Shown: positions 18,214-27,215, counted from the stretch's first letter. The stretch is 64,000 nt of DNA from JAICJC01 sp963709425 (GCA_963709425.1 CAVPWG010000002.1:434001-498000), one strand, 5' to 3'. Notes: generated from the sequence alone by a model not told the origin. Numbers and translations: made by a program.

Positions 18214-19208
18214 GGGTGACCCGCCGCCGCCTGCTCGCGGGGGCGCCCATCGTCGCTTCGGCGCCGCTGGCGTCGCTTGCGCTCGCGGACGCGTACGGCG
18301 CCGACGGCCACATGATGGACGGCCACATGATGTCCGCGGCCGACATGGCGGCCGTCCACACCTCGATGATCGGCGACGCCGTGCCCGCGCCCGACGGGCC
18401 GGACGTCATCCTCGAGCCGCCGCGCGGATACGAACCGGGTCCCGTGCGCGTCTACGACCTCGTGGCCAGCGAGCGGTCTGTCGAGGTTGCGAAGGGCGTC
18501 TACTACGCCGCTTGGGCGTACGGCCTCGCCGGCGAGGAGCCCACCGTCCCCGGCCCCACGATCCGCGTGACCGAGGGCCAGAGGATGCGCGTCCGGCTCC
18601 TGAATGCGAGCGACCATCCGCACACGATCCACTTCCACGGGATCCACCCGGCCAACATGGACGGCGTCTTCGAGATGGTCGATCCGGGCAAGACCTTCAC
18701 CTACGAGTTTCCCGCAGCGCCCGCGGGGCTGCACCTGTACCACTGCCATGCGACGCCGCTCAAGAAGCACATCGCGAAGGGCCTCTACGGCGCGCTCATC
18801 GTCGACCCCGAGCAACCGCGCCCGCCGGCGCAGGAGCTCGTCATGGTGATGAACGGGTACGACACGAACGGCGACGGCGCGAACGAGTTCTACACCGTGA
18901 ACGGACGGGCGTTCTACTACGCGCGCCATCCGATCAGGGTCAGCCGGTCGCGCACGGTGCGGATCTACCTCGTGAACATCACCGAGTTCGATCTCATCAA
19001 CTCGTTCCACCTGCACGGCGAGTTCTTCCGGTACTACCCCACGGGCACCGGGGAGGCGTTCGAGTACACCGACACGGTCATGCTGTGCCAGGGCCAGCGG
19101 GGCATCGTCGAGATCGACTTCAAGAACACCGGCCACTTCATGTTCCACGCGCACGTGTCGGAATTCACCGAGCTGGGCTGGATGGGGTTCTTCGAGGTGG
19201 TCGACTGA
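18210..19208 (+). CDS. Two-domain multicopper oxidase (Tat-exported)
   Basis: 332 residues. Twin-arginine-type leader VTRRRLLAG, then a Met/His-rich stretch GHMMDGHMM near residues 33-41. Four His-x-His copper motifs are visible: H141/H143 (HFHG), H178-C179-H180, H267/H269 (HLHG) and H313/H315 (HAH). The type 1 copper Cys (Cys179 with His187) is only in the first domain; the second lacks it, so it looks like a type C two-domain enzyme that would assemble as a trimer. Probable function is oxidation of Fe2+, Mn2+ or Cu+ outside the membrane, inferred from the regulator and transporter on either side. Confidence 0.88.
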   Translation: MRVTRRRLLAGAPIVASAPLASLALADAYGADGHMMDGHMMSAADMAAVHTSMIGDAVPAPDGPDVILEPPRGYEPGPVRVYDLVASERSVEVAKGVYYAAWAYGLAGEEPTVPGPTIRVTEGQRMRVRLLNASDHPHTIHFHGIHPANMDGVFEMVDPGKTFTYEFPAAPAGLHLYHCHATPLKKHIAKGLYGALIVDPEQPRPPAQELVMVMNGYDTNGDGANEFYTVNGRAFYYARHPIRVSRSRTVRIYLVNITEFDLINSFHLHGEFFRYYPTGTGEAFEYTDTVMLCQGQRGIVEIDFKNTGHFMFHAHVSEFTELGWMGFFEVVD

Positions 19209-20425
19209 TGGACGCCGACGTACCCGCGCCGGCGCCGGGAGGGGCTCTTCGCTGGCGGCTGTGGGCGCTCGTCCCGGCGATCCTCCTGATCGGCGTCGTC
19301 TCGGCGACGATCGCCGCCGGAGACTCGCTCGACGGGCTGGTCGGCAACGCCCCGCCGCCCGCCGACGAGTTCGCCGTGCGCCGCGTCGAGTTCCGGCCGG
19401 GTGCGATCTCGATCCATGTGACGAACCCCCAGCGCGACGACCTGACGCTCGCCCAGGTGACGGTCGACGACGCGCTCGTCCCGTTCTCGGTGGACGGCGT
19501 GCAGGGCGCGAGGACGATGGGGCGGCTTGAGTCGGCCACGATCTCGGTGCCGTTCCTCTGGGTCGAGGACGACCCCTACACCATCGGCCTGATCTCCTCC
19601 ACGGGCATCGTGACGACTCACGACGTGGCCGCCGCCGTCGAGACGGAGCAGGCGTCGCTTCACGGAGCGGCCGGCCTGGCGGTGATCGGTGTCCTCGTGG
19701 GAGTCGTCCCGGTCGCGCTCGGGCTGGCCTGGCTTCCCTCGCTCCGCCGGGCCGCCCCGCGATCGCTGGCGGCGTTCATGGCGCTGACGGCAGGGCTGCT
19801 CACGTTCCTCATGGTCGAGGCGCTCGCCGAAGCCCTTCAGCTCCAAGCGGCGCTGCCGGGCGCGCTCAACGGCACCGGCCTCGTCGTGCTCGGCGTGGCC
19901 TCGAGCTACCTCGGGCTCACGCTCGTGGCGGGGCGGCTCTCGGGCGGCGGCGACAGTGCCCAGCCGCTCGGCGGGATCGGGCTGGCGACGCTCGTCGCGA
20001 TCGGCATCGGCGTGCACAACCTCGGCGAGGGGCTCGCGATCGGCTCCTCGCTGGCGCTGGGCGAGCTCGCCCTGGGCACGTTCCTGATCGTGGGCTTCAT
20101 GGTGCACAACGTCACCGAGGGGCTGGGGATCGCCGCGCCCGTCGCCGAGGGTGCGGGCAGCGTTGGCGTCGGCAAGCTGGCCGTCCTGGCACTCGTGGCG
20201 GGCGCGCCGGCGGTGCTCGGGGCGTGGATCGGAGGCTTCCTCACGAGTGACCTCCTGGCGGTGTTGTTCTTCGCCATGGCGGCGGGCGCCGCGCTGCAGG
20301 TCGTCATCGAGGTCGGCCGCTATCTCGCCCGGCGCGCCCCCGGCGGCCTCACGTCGGGACATGTCGTCGGCGGCTACCTCGCCGGGATCGCCGCGATGTA
20401 CGCCACGGGCCTTCTGACGGGCTGA
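19208..20425 (+). CDS. ZIP-family metal transporter with N-terminal extracytoplasmic domain
   Basis: 405 residues. One N-terminal membrane helix, a roughly 110-residue beta-rich segment (about 45-150) predicted outside, then about eight helices. The ZIP metal-site helices are HNLGEG (270-275) and HNVTEG (300-305), matching the HNxPEG and HNxxEG consensus for Zn2+/Fe2+/Mn2+ transport. The added N-terminal domain is not part of ordinary ZIP proteins and could receive metal from the oxidase encoded immediately upstream (stop and start overlap by one base). Confidence 0.88.
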   Translation: MDADVPAPAPGGALRWRLWALVPAILLIGVVSATIAAGDSLDGLVGNAPPPADEFAVRRVEFRPGAISIHVTNPQRDDLTLAQVTVDDALVPFSVDGVQGARTMGRLESATISVPFLWVEDDPYTIGLISSTGIVTTHDVAAAVETEQASLHGAAGLAVIGVLVGVVPVALGLAWLPSLRRAAPRSLAAFMALTAGLLTFLMVEALAEALQLQAALPGALNGTGLVVLGVASSYLGLTLVAGRLSGGGDSAQPLGGIGLATLVAIGIGVHNLGEGLAIGSSLALGELALGTFLIVGFMVHNVTEGLGIAAPVAEGAGSVGVGKLAVLALVAGAPAVLGAWIGGFLTSDLLAVLFFAMAAGAALQVVIEVGRYLARRAPGGLTSGHVVGGYLAGIAAMYATGLLTG

Positions 20426-20512
20426 CCGCCGCACTGTGACGAAATCCGCTTGCAGATTGACGGCGGATTGATGAATACTCCGGCCCGTCGTCCGAAACGG
20501 GGGGAGGTCACC

Positions 20513-23416
20513 GTGAGCTCGACTGGTGGGGTCGCACGGTCCGTGGTGGGTCGTCGCATGCGCGTCTGCGCGATGCTGATCGGCCTTTGTGTGCTCGGTG
20601 GAGCGGTGCAGTCAGGGGCCGCAGGAGGTGCGACTGCGAAACCGCAACGCGCTGGAGCGAGCGGCAAGGCGTTCATGGACGTGCGCACGTCGGGCACCTC
20701 CGGAGCCGTGCTGCGCCAGCGCGCCGCGACACTCGCCGCATCGCCGAGCATCGCCGTCACGAGGCTCGGACACCAGCTCGGCCTTCAGGGTGCGATCTCG
20801 ATCGACCCGCTCACCGGCACGCCGCGGATGGTCGGCCGGCTGAACGGCTTCCTCACGGGCCCGAGCGCGGCGCCCGCATCCGCTGTGGCTCTCGGGTATG
20901 TCCGCGGCCACGCGAAGGTCTTCAAGCTCTCTGCCCGCTCGATGGCCGGTCTGCGCCTCGTGCGCGACTACGTCGACGTGGCGGGTACCTCCCACCTCGG
21001 GTGGGCGCAGACGCTCCACGGCGTTCCGCTCTTCGGGAACGGCCTCCAGGCGAGCGTGACGCGCGACGGCCGGCTGATCAACGTCACCGGCTCGCCCGTG
21101 AGTGACCTCGGTGACGTTACGACGTCGCCGGCACTGGCCGCGGGCAAGGCGCTGGCAGCCGCCCGTGCCGACGTCGGCGTGACGCGTTCGACGCGGCTCG
21201 ACAGCGCGAAGCTGGTGCTGTTCCAGACCCTCGCCGGTACGAGGCTCGGGTGGCAGACGGTGACGATGTCGTCGCCGACGGCCTACCTGCACGTGATCGA
21301 CGCGGCGACCGGCCGGGTGCTCTACCGCCAGAGCCTGACCGACGATGCCAACGGCAAGGTCTTTGACTACTGGCCCGGAGGGCCGCTCGGCGGCACGCAG
21401 CACCTCGTCAACTTCACGGCGCCCGGCTGGCTGCCCGCGTCCCGCGTGCACCGGCTCCAGGGCAACAACACGCACGTCTACACCGACGTGAACGACGACA
21501 ACACGCCGCAGTCGAGCGAAGAGGTGAGCGCTTCCAGCGACCACAGCTGGAATTTCACGTTCCAGCCGTTCAACACGCCCGCCGGCGGGCCGCCGTGCGT
21601 TCCGCAGTTCCAGTGCTCGTGGAATCCCGACCAGGCGAACTCCTGGCGCGTCAACCGGCGTCAGAACGCCACCCAGGTCTTCTTCTACGTCAACAACTTC
21701 CACGACCATCTGATGGCCGCGCCGATCGGCTTCACGCCCGCGGCGGGGAACTTCCAACAGACCAACCCGGCGGGCCAGGGCCTCGGGCACGACGCCGTCC
21801 AGGCGCAGCCCGATGACGGCGCCGCGCTCGACAACGGCCTGCCGGACGGGGGCCACGTCGACAACGCCAACATGTCGACGCCGCCCGACGGCACGCCGCC
21901 GACCATGCAGATGTACCTGTTCCACCAGCCCAACACCGGCAACCTCGACCCGTTCCTGGCGTCGAACGGGGGCGACGAAGCCGACGTGGTCTACCACGAG
22001 TACACGCACGGCCTCTCGAACCGGCTCGTGGTCGACGCCAACGGCGTCTCGACGCTGAACGGCGCGCAGCCGGGCGCGATGGGCGAGGCCTGGAGTGACT
22101 GGTACGCGATGGACTTCCTGAACGATCTCGGGTTCCAGCCCGATCCAAAGGGAGCCGGCGACGTCCTGGTCGGCCGGTACGTCAGCGAGAACGCGAACCT
22201 GATCCGCACCCAGCCGATGGATTGTCCGGTGGGCGCACCCGCGTCCAAGTGCCCGGGCACCCCGGATGTCGGCTCGGGTGGCTACACGTACGGCGACTTC
22301 GGCAAGATCATCGGCCAGCCCGAGGTGCACGCCGACGGCGAGATCTGGGGCGAGACGCTGTGGGATCTGCGCCGCGCGCTCGGATCGCACCTGACCGAGA
22401 GCCTGGTCACCCGCGCGATGGAGCTCTCGCCGGCGGCGCCGTCGTTCCTCGACATGCGAAACGCCATTCTGCAGGCCGACCAGGTCGTGAACGGCGGCCA
22501 CGCGCACGACACCATCTGGAAGGTGTTCGCGCACCGTGGGATGGGCTACTTCGCGGCCACCATCGACGGCGACGACACCCATCCCATCGCGGACACGCAC
22601 CTGCCTCCGGGCCCCGGCACGGCGAAGGGCAGCTTCCGCGGGAGGGTCACCGACGTGCAGACCGGCGACCCGATCGCCGGCACGCGGGTCTACTTCGGCG
22701 GTCACGCCTCGGGCTTCCCGGGCGCCGACCTGTCCGATAGCACCAGCGCGAACGGCCGCTTCGAGATCGCCGGCATCTTCGTCGGCACCTACCACGACGT
22801 GGTGGCGTTCGCGCATGGGTATGACCGGGCCGTGATCACCCAGACGATCGCGGCGCAGAGCGCGGGCGCGACGACGCACAACTTCCGGCTCGTCCGAGAC
22901 TGGGCGTCTGCCCTGAAGGGTGCGAACGTCGCGGCCTTCAACGGACCGGACTTCACGCCCTTCGGCTGCGGTCCGATCAACGCGATCGATCAATCGCAGG
23001 GGGTTGGCTGGGGGTCGACATCGGATCTGAGCCCGAGCGGCCAGCCGACGGCGAACACGCCCAAGTTCATCGTCGTCCAGCTCCCGAAGGCCATCGACAT
23101 CTCGACCTTCGCCGTCGACCCGTCCAACACGTGCGGCGACTCGCCGAGCGCCGCCACGGGCGACTTCAAGATCGAGACGTCGGCCGACGGGACGACCTTC
23201 CACGTCGCAGCGCAGGGCCAGTTCACGCCCGCCGACCTCGGCAGGCTGAACACGGTCACGCCCGCCGCCGGCGCCAACGCCGGTGTCCGGTTCGTCCGGT
23301 TCACCATGATCGCACCGCAGGTATTCCAGCTCCCCGGCGCGTCGTGCCCGGGGCCGTTCTCCGGCTGCGACTTCATGGACATGAGCGAGCTCGAGGTGTA
23401 CGGCTCGCCCAGCTGA
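20513..23416 (+). CDS. Secreted M36 (fungalysin-like) metalloprotease
   Basis: 967 residues from a GTG placed 8 bases after GGGGGGAGGT; upstream in-frame codons lack a ribosome site. Signal peptide (MRVCAMLIGLCVLGGAVQSGAA), a propeptide with FTP/PepSY-like repeats (about 60-270), a catalytic domain with zinc motif HEYTH at 495-499 and the downstream Glu helix GAMGEAWSDWYAMDF, a carboxypeptidase-regulatory beta domain (GSFRGRVTDVQTGDPIAGTRV) and a C-terminal discoidin-like domain with several Cys. Degrades extracellular protein, by family knowledge. A strong hairpin follows. It is 87 bases beyond the ZIP gene; whether it shares that promoter is unclear. Confidence 0.93.
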   Translation: MSSTGGVARSVVGRRMRVCAMLIGLCVLGGAVQSGAAGGATAKPQRAGASGKAFMDVRTSGTSGAVLRQRAATLAASPSIAVTRLGHQLGLQGAISIDPLTGTPRMVGRLNGFLTGPSAAPASAVALGYVRGHAKVFKLSARSMAGLRLVRDYVDVAGTSHLGWAQTLHGVPLFGNGLQASVTRDGRLINVTGSPVSDLGDVTTSPALAAGKALAAARADVGVTRSTRLDSAKLVLFQTLAGTRLGWQTVTMSSPTAYLHVIDAATGRVLYRQSLTDDANGKVFDYWPGGPLGGTQHLVNFTAPGWLPASRVHRLQGNNTHVYTDVNDDNTPQSSEEVSASSDHSWNFTFQPFNTPAGGPPCVPQFQCSWNPDQANSWRVNRRQNATQVFFYVNNFHDHLMAAPIGFTPAAGNFQQTNPAGQGLGHDAVQAQPDDGAALDNGLPDGGHVDNANMSTPPDGTPPTMQMYLFHQPNTGNLDPFLASNGGDEADVVYHEYTHGLSNRLVVDANGVSTLNGAQPGAMGEAWSDWYAMDFLNDLGFQPDPKGAGDVLVGRYVSENANLIRTQPMDCPVGAPASKCPGTPDVGSGGYTYGDFGKIIGQPEVHADGEIWGETLWDLRRALGSHLTESLVTRAMELSPAAPSFLDMRNAILQADQVVNGGHAHDTIWKVFAHRGMGYFAATIDGDDTHPIADTHLPPGPGTAKGSFRGRVTDVQTGDPIAGTRVYFGGHASGFPGADLSDSTSANGRFEIAGIFVGTYHDVVAFAHGYDRAVITQTIAAQSAGATTHNFRLVRDWASALKGANVAAFNGPDFTPFGCGPINAIDQSQGVGWGSTSDLSPSGQPTANTPKFIVVQLPKAIDISTFAVDPSNTCGDSPSAATGDFKIETSADGTTFHVAAQGQFTPADLGRLNTVTPAAGANAGVRFVRFTMIAPQVFQLPGASCPGPFSGCDFMDMSELEVYGSPS

Positions 23417-23424
23417 GCAGGTAC

Positions 23425-23458
23425 GCCCGGGCGGCGCGGCCGATCGCGCCGCCCGGGC
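23425..23458. terminator. Strong bidirectional terminator hairpin
   Basis: A perfect 14-base inverted repeat, GCCCGGGCGGCGCG with its complement, around a 6-base loop GCCGAT. It sits in the 52-base gap between the convergent M36 protease and CsbD genes, so it can serve both. Confidence 0.8.
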
Positions 23459-23468
23459 ACTGCCCGCG

Positions 23469-23675
23469 CTACCGGTTGCCGTCCAGACCGTCCTTGGCCT
23501 TGCCGCTCAGCTTGTCCAGGCCCTGCTTGGCCTTGTCGGCGGCCTCGTCGACCTTGTCCTTCGCTCGGGCGCCCGCCTTGTCGACCTGGCCCTCCCGCTT
23601 GAGCTTGTCGTCGTCGGCCAGGTCGCCGGCCGCCTGCTTGGCACGTCCCTTCATCTCCTGTGCGCTGTCGGACAT
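23469..23675 (-). CDS. CsbD-family stress protein
   Basis: 68-residue highly charged, Cys-free protein (DSAQEMKGRAKQAAGDLADD...) with repeated K/A/D heptads, matching the small CsbD family that is induced by general stress. AGGAG ribosome site directly upstream. Its ATG overlaps the stop of a proline-rich upstream frame (TGATG), so the two may be translationally coupled. Confidence 0.9.
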   Translation of the reverse strand: MSDSAQEMKGRAKQAAGDLADDDKLKREGQVDKAGARAKDKVDEAADKAKQGLDKLSGKAKDGLDGNR

Positions 23676-23899
23676 CAGAATCTCCTTTCGGCGAAGATCG
23701 AGCTGATTCGGATCTGTGGCGTCGATGGACCGGGCTCGCCCGGGTCGGGCGGCGGGCTCGGGGTGGGTGGTTGCGCCGGCTCGTCCGGGATCGACGGAGG
23801 CGTCAGCGGCCGGTCAGGTATGGGGGGCGGCGTGGGCGTCGGCGGTGGTGGCGGAGGGCCGGGGTCGATCTCGAATTCGGAAGCGGGAATCGGTCTCAT
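23675..23899 (-). CDS. Small proline-rich protein (uncertain)
   Basis: Possible 74-residue protein with more than a third proline (stretches such as PGPPPPPPTPTPPPIPD) and a hydrophobic/basic C-terminus. It ends exactly at the CsbD start codon, as expected of an operon partner. No known domain. Low-complexity frames of this type also arise by chance in GC-rich DNA, so confidence is limited. Confidence 0.35.
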   Translation of the reverse strand: MRPIPASEFEIDPGPPPPPPTPTPPPIPDRPLTPPSIPDEPAQPPTPSPPPDPGEPGPSTPQIRISSIFAERRF

Positions 23900-24087
23900 C
23901 GCGGCCAGCGGTACCCCGGACGGCCACCGCTCGAAACGCGATGCACGGCGGCGCTCGCGGGTGCTCGACTACCGTGGGGGTCAACGCGTTCCGCACGGTG
24001 CTTGACACACGTCGAACGGTGCGCCAACATCCCGTGGAGTTGGGTTGAGCAACCAGCCCGGTCGGAGAGTTGTGCTCGGCCAAGCGT

Positions 24088-24102
24088 GATGCTGGTTGCA
24101 TC
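24088..24102. repeat. Inverted repeat GATGCTGGTTGCATC, copy 1
   Basis: GATGC and GCATC arms around TGGTT, preceded by GCGTGA. It lies in a 274-base gap (23900-24173) in which I find no gene. The same element with TGGTA occurs at 26058-26072; the two copies bracket the hydrolase/GNAT gene pair. Confidence 0.6.
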
Positions 24103-24173
24103 TACCCGACAGGCCCGACCGCTTGGTCGGATGCTCCGACCGTTCCGGCCCGACTCAACAGCGGCGAGCGCGG

Positions 24174-25034
24174 CTACGCGTTCGCCGGCGGCCCGCCAAT
24201 GTCGGTATCCGGAGCCGGGTCCCCATACCCGCGCACGATGTCGCGGATGAACGGGTTCAGGATGTCGTGGGTGTGCCCGTAGATCGAGCAGTGGCCCATG
24301 CCCTCGAACTCGTGGTACTCCGCGGCCGCCGCGATGTCTGCCACCTCGCGCCCGTCCTGCGGCGGAGCCTGGACGTCCTCGCTGAAGGCAACCACATGCA
24401 TCGGCACCGTGCACGCCGGGAGGGCCTCCATCTGGTCGTACAGCAGGCACGCCTCCCACTGCGGGATGAGCGACCGCTCGTTGTCGTCGGTCGAGAGCCA
24501 CGACTCGAGGTCGGCCCGCAGCTTCGGCCACAGCTCGCGGTCGCCGAGCACGCGCGCCGGGAACATCATCGCGGCGTTGTGGACGACCGCCATCATGCCG
24601 TCCAGCCGCCCGCCGTCCTTGCGCCAGTCGATCTCGGCCTTCTGGTAGTCCCATCCCCAGCCCGTGCTGCGGGCGCCGGTCCCCATCGTGACGACGCAGC
24701 GCAGGAGGTGGGGATGGTCGATGGCGACCTGCTGGACGATGGCGCCGCCCAGCGAGAGGCCGACGAGCGCGACCGGAGGCTCGCAGACCGCCTCGATCAG
24801 CTCGGCCGTGTCACGCGCGAAGGACTCGAGTGGCCAGGGCAGCGGGATCTCGCACTCCGTGGCCCCGATGCCGCGGTTGTCGAACGTGGTGCAGCGGAAC
24901 TCGGACTCGAAGAACGGGATCTGGTACGGGTGCCAGTCCGTCGCCAGGCCGCCGCCTCCGGACACCCAGACGATGTCTGGGCCGGTGCCGTGCTGGACGT
25001 AGTGGATGCGGGCCTCGGAGGCGTCAAACCGCAT
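24174..25034 (-). CDS. Alpha/beta hydrolase
   Basis: 286 residues from MRFDASEARIHYVQHGTG. Nucleophile elbow GLSLGG with Ser94, oxyanion region WVSGGGG, acid in AFSEDVQAP and the catalytic His in GMGHCSIYGHTHD. It resembles small soluble esterase/lactonase-type hydrolases with a helical cap. Its start is 13 bases from the stop of the upstream GNAT gene, so the two form a transcription unit. Substrate unknown. Confidence 0.88.
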   Translation of the reverse strand: MRFDASEARIHYVQHGTGPDIVWVSGGGGLATDWHPYQIPFFESEFRCTTFDNRGIGATECEIPLPWPLESFARDTAELIEAVCEPPVALVGLSLGGAIVQQVAIDHPHLLRCVVTMGTGARSTGWGWDYQKAEIDWRKDGGRLDGMMAVVHNAAMMFPARVLGDRELWPKLRADLESWLSTDDNERSLIPQWEACLLYDQMEALPACTVPMHVVAFSEDVQAPPQDGREVADIAAAAEYHEFEGMGHCSIYGHTHDILNPFIRDIVRGYGDPAPDTDIGGPPANA

Positions 25035-25047
25035 GGCCGCTGAAGCA

Positions 25048-26022
25048 TCACGCACCGCCCGGCCGGAGCTCCTTCTCCCACGCCGCGAAGCGGGGCTCGG
25101 CCGTCATCCCGAGGCGCTCGTAGAGGCGCGTGGCGCCGGTGATGGACTCCGTGTCGACCTCGAGGGCGACGCCGCGGGCGCCGCGGGAATGGAACTGCGC
25201 GAAGCTCGTCCGCAACAGCGCCTCGCCCACCCCGCGACGGCGGAAGGATCGGCGTACGCCGACGAGCTCGACGTGCCCGAGGGACGGTCCCTCCTCGGCG
25301 TCGGGGCCTGCCACCAGGGCCCCTGCTAGCTCGGGGCCGTGCCAGGCCAGCTGCCAGAGATCGGGATGGAATTCGCTGCTGGCGGTGACGTGCTGGTGCA
25401 GCCACACCTCCTCGGTGGGCCACGTGGGGCCCCAGTGGTCGGCGAATGCCTCGGACATGCAGGCGTAGACAGCCGGTTCCTCGCCGCGGACGAGCGGGCG
25501 GATCTGGATCCCGGGGAGGCTGGCCGGCGGCCGCGGCGGGCCGTCGAACGCGATCGCCATGCGTGCGAACCGGCGCGCCTCGACGTACCCATGGGCCGTG
25601 AGCAGTGCGGAGACCCGGGTCTCGTCGGCCAGCGCGCCCGCGTGCAAGGCGACCCGGTCGCCGGCTGGGGCCATGTCCAGGAAGCGCCGGGCCCGCCGTT
25701 CGGCTTCCGCGAGCACGGCCGCCCCCAGCCCACGGCCGTGATACCGGAGCGCGACGACGCCGATGCTGAACACCGACGTGAAGGGCGGGTCGCTTTCGAC
25801 GAGGAGGTAGCCGGCCAGGTCGCCGTCCGGGCCGATGACGACCGCGAAGTCGTGCTCGAGGTCAGCGCCCGGCGTCGTCCACGGGGTCACGATCCAATCC
25901 AGGCTCACCATCGCGACGCCGCGCAGCGCCATCGACTCCTCGTTCATCATCGCCACGATGGGCTCGGCGTCCGCACGGACGGGCGGGCGAAGCGCGAATC
26001 CTTCTGGGAAGCCGGCATCCAT
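25048..26022 (-). CDS. Tandem GNAT-domain acetyltransferase
   Basis: 324 residues starting MDAGFPEGFALRPP. Two GNAT domains are visible, with acetyl-CoA loops ALRYHGRGLGAAVL in the first and VRRSFRRRGVGEALLRTSF in the second (the RxxGxG/A pattern), the latter followed by LYERLGM near the end. The start codon is 36 bases from an inverted repeat (26058-26072) that may be its operator. The acceptor is unknown. Confidence 0.88.
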   Translation of the reverse strand: MDAGFPEGFALRPPVRADAEPIVAMMNEESMALRGVAMVSLDWIVTPWTTPGADLEHDFAVVIGPDGDLAGYLLVESDPPFTSVFSIGVVALRYHGRGLGAAVLAEAERRARRFLDMAPAGDRVALHAGALADETRVSALLTAHGYVEARRFARMAIAFDGPPRPPASLPGIQIRPLVRGEEPAVYACMSEAFADHWGPTWPTEEVWLHQHVTASSEFHPDLWQLAWHGPELAGALVAGPDAEEGPSLGHVELVGVRRSFRRRGVGEALLRTSFAQFHSRGARGVALEVDTESITGATRLYERLGMTAEPRFAAWEKELRPGGA

Positions 26023-26057
26023 CAGGCGGATTGTGCCCGCGCCCGAGCTCGCGTGAC

Positions 26058-26072
26058 GATGCTGGTAGCATC
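26058..26072. repeat. Inverted repeat GATGCTGGTAGCATC, copy 2
   Basis: Arms CGATGC/GCATCG with spacer TGGTA, in the divergent promoter region between the GNAT gene (start 26022, minus) and the membrane protein gene (start 26109, plus). Position suits an operator for one or both. Copy 1 is about 2 kb away at 24088. Confidence 0.6.
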
Positions 26073-26108
26073 GCGGGTGGGGCGACCGGGCAGAGGAAGG
26101 GGGCAACG

Positions 26109-27215
26109 GTGTCGGGCTACCCAGTTGTCGATGTCGCAATCGGGCTGAGCTTCGTCTTCCTGATCCTGAGCATCCTTGCGACGTCGATCGTCGAGGCGTT
26201 CGCGGGGCTTGTGAGCTACCGCGCCAAGTCGCTCGAGGACTGGCTGGCGGCAAATCTGACGACGGAGGCGGACACGCTCCCCGACGGGCGGGAGGCCCGC
26301 ATCGCGCACCGCGCCAGGAGGGCCATGGACTCCGCGGGGGACGCGGTCATGGGCAAGCCGCCGACCGACGAGCAGCGGGCGGCGAGGCACATCCTCGGAC
26401 ACCCGGTCGTGTACGCCATGACGAAGGGTGCCTCCCGGCCCTCCTACGTCCCGCGAGAGCGGTTCGTCTCGGCTCTGCTCGGGCGCGGGGGGGAGACGAG
26501 AGCGAAGATCTTTGCGGCGCTCGCCTCGGACGGGGATGCGTCGGCCAAGACCCAGGAGGTCCTCAACGGCCTCCCGGCCGGCGAGCTGAAGCGAGGGCTC
26601 ACGGCCACGTGGGTCAAGGCCGAGCGGGATGTGCGCACGTTCCGGCCGCTCGCCGAGGAGTGGTACGCCGCCGCGCCGGCGGTCGCCGCGAAGGCCAAGG
26701 CGCTCATCGCGGACCTGCCCGACGGACCGATCAAGAAGGCGATGCAGACCCTGTGGGTCGAGGCCGGGAGCGACGCCGAGGCGTTCCGGAAGGAAGCCGA
26801 GGGCTGGTTCGACGAGGCGATGCAGCGGCTGTCCGGCTCGTACAAGCGCCACACGCAGGTCTGGCTGTGGGCCGTCGGGTTCGGGTTCGCGCTGCTGCTC
26901 GACGTCGACTCGATCAGGATCGCCAACACGCTGTGGCAGGATCAGACCCTTCGCCAGCTGCTGGTCGAGCAGGCACAGCACTCACCGTCGCAGGGGACTG
27001 CTGCGGCGGACCAGCTGAGCATGCTGGGCCTGCCGCTTGGGTGGGACGGATGGCCGAGCGACTTCACGAACTGGGTCTCGACGGCGATCGGGCTCGTCCT
27101 GACGTCGGCGGCCGTGTCGCTGGGCGCCCCGTTCTGGTTCGACTCGCTGGGCAGGCTGGCCAACCTGCGAAACACCGGGCCGAAGCCGAAGTCCGGCGGG
27201 GCGGCGGCGACCTAG
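26109..27215 (+). CDS. Membrane protein of unknown family
   Basis: 368 residues from a GTG preceded by GAGGAAGGGGG. One N-terminal helix (DVAIGLSFVFLILSILATSIVEAFAG), a long charged central region (about 40-250) rich in Ala/Lys/Glu with repeated EAEGWF- and EEWYAAA-like helices, and two C-terminal helices (VWLWAVGFGFALLLDVDSI; WVSTAIGLVLTSAAVSLGAPFWFD). I do not recognise the family. The topology, two ends in the membrane and a cytoplasmic middle, resembles proteins annotated only as hypothetical in actinobacteria. Convergent with the FUSC gene (4-base overlap). Confidence 0.75.
   Translation: MSGYPVVDVAIGLSFVFLILSILATSIVEAFAGLVSYRAKSLEDWLAANLTTEADTLPDGREARIAHRARRAMDSAGDAVMGKPPTDEQRAARHILGHPVVYAMTKGASRPSYVPRERFVSALLGRGGETRAKIFAALASDGDASAKTQEVLNGLPAGELKRGLTATWVKAERDVRTFRPLAEEWYAAAPAVAAKAKALIADLPDGPIKKAMQTLWVEAGSDAEAFRKEAEGWFDEAMQRLSGSYKRHTQVWLWAVGFGFALLLDVDSIRIANTLWQDQTLRQLLVEQAQHSPSQGTAAADQLSMLGLPLGWDGWPSDFTNWVSTAIGLVLTSAAVSLGAPFWFDSLGRLANLRNTGPKPKSGGAAAT

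Noticed and set aside
23900..24173. A toxin-antitoxin pair suggested by the GATGC-GCATC dyad
   Set aside because: No ribbon-helix-helix or PIN-domain frame is present in the 274-base gap.
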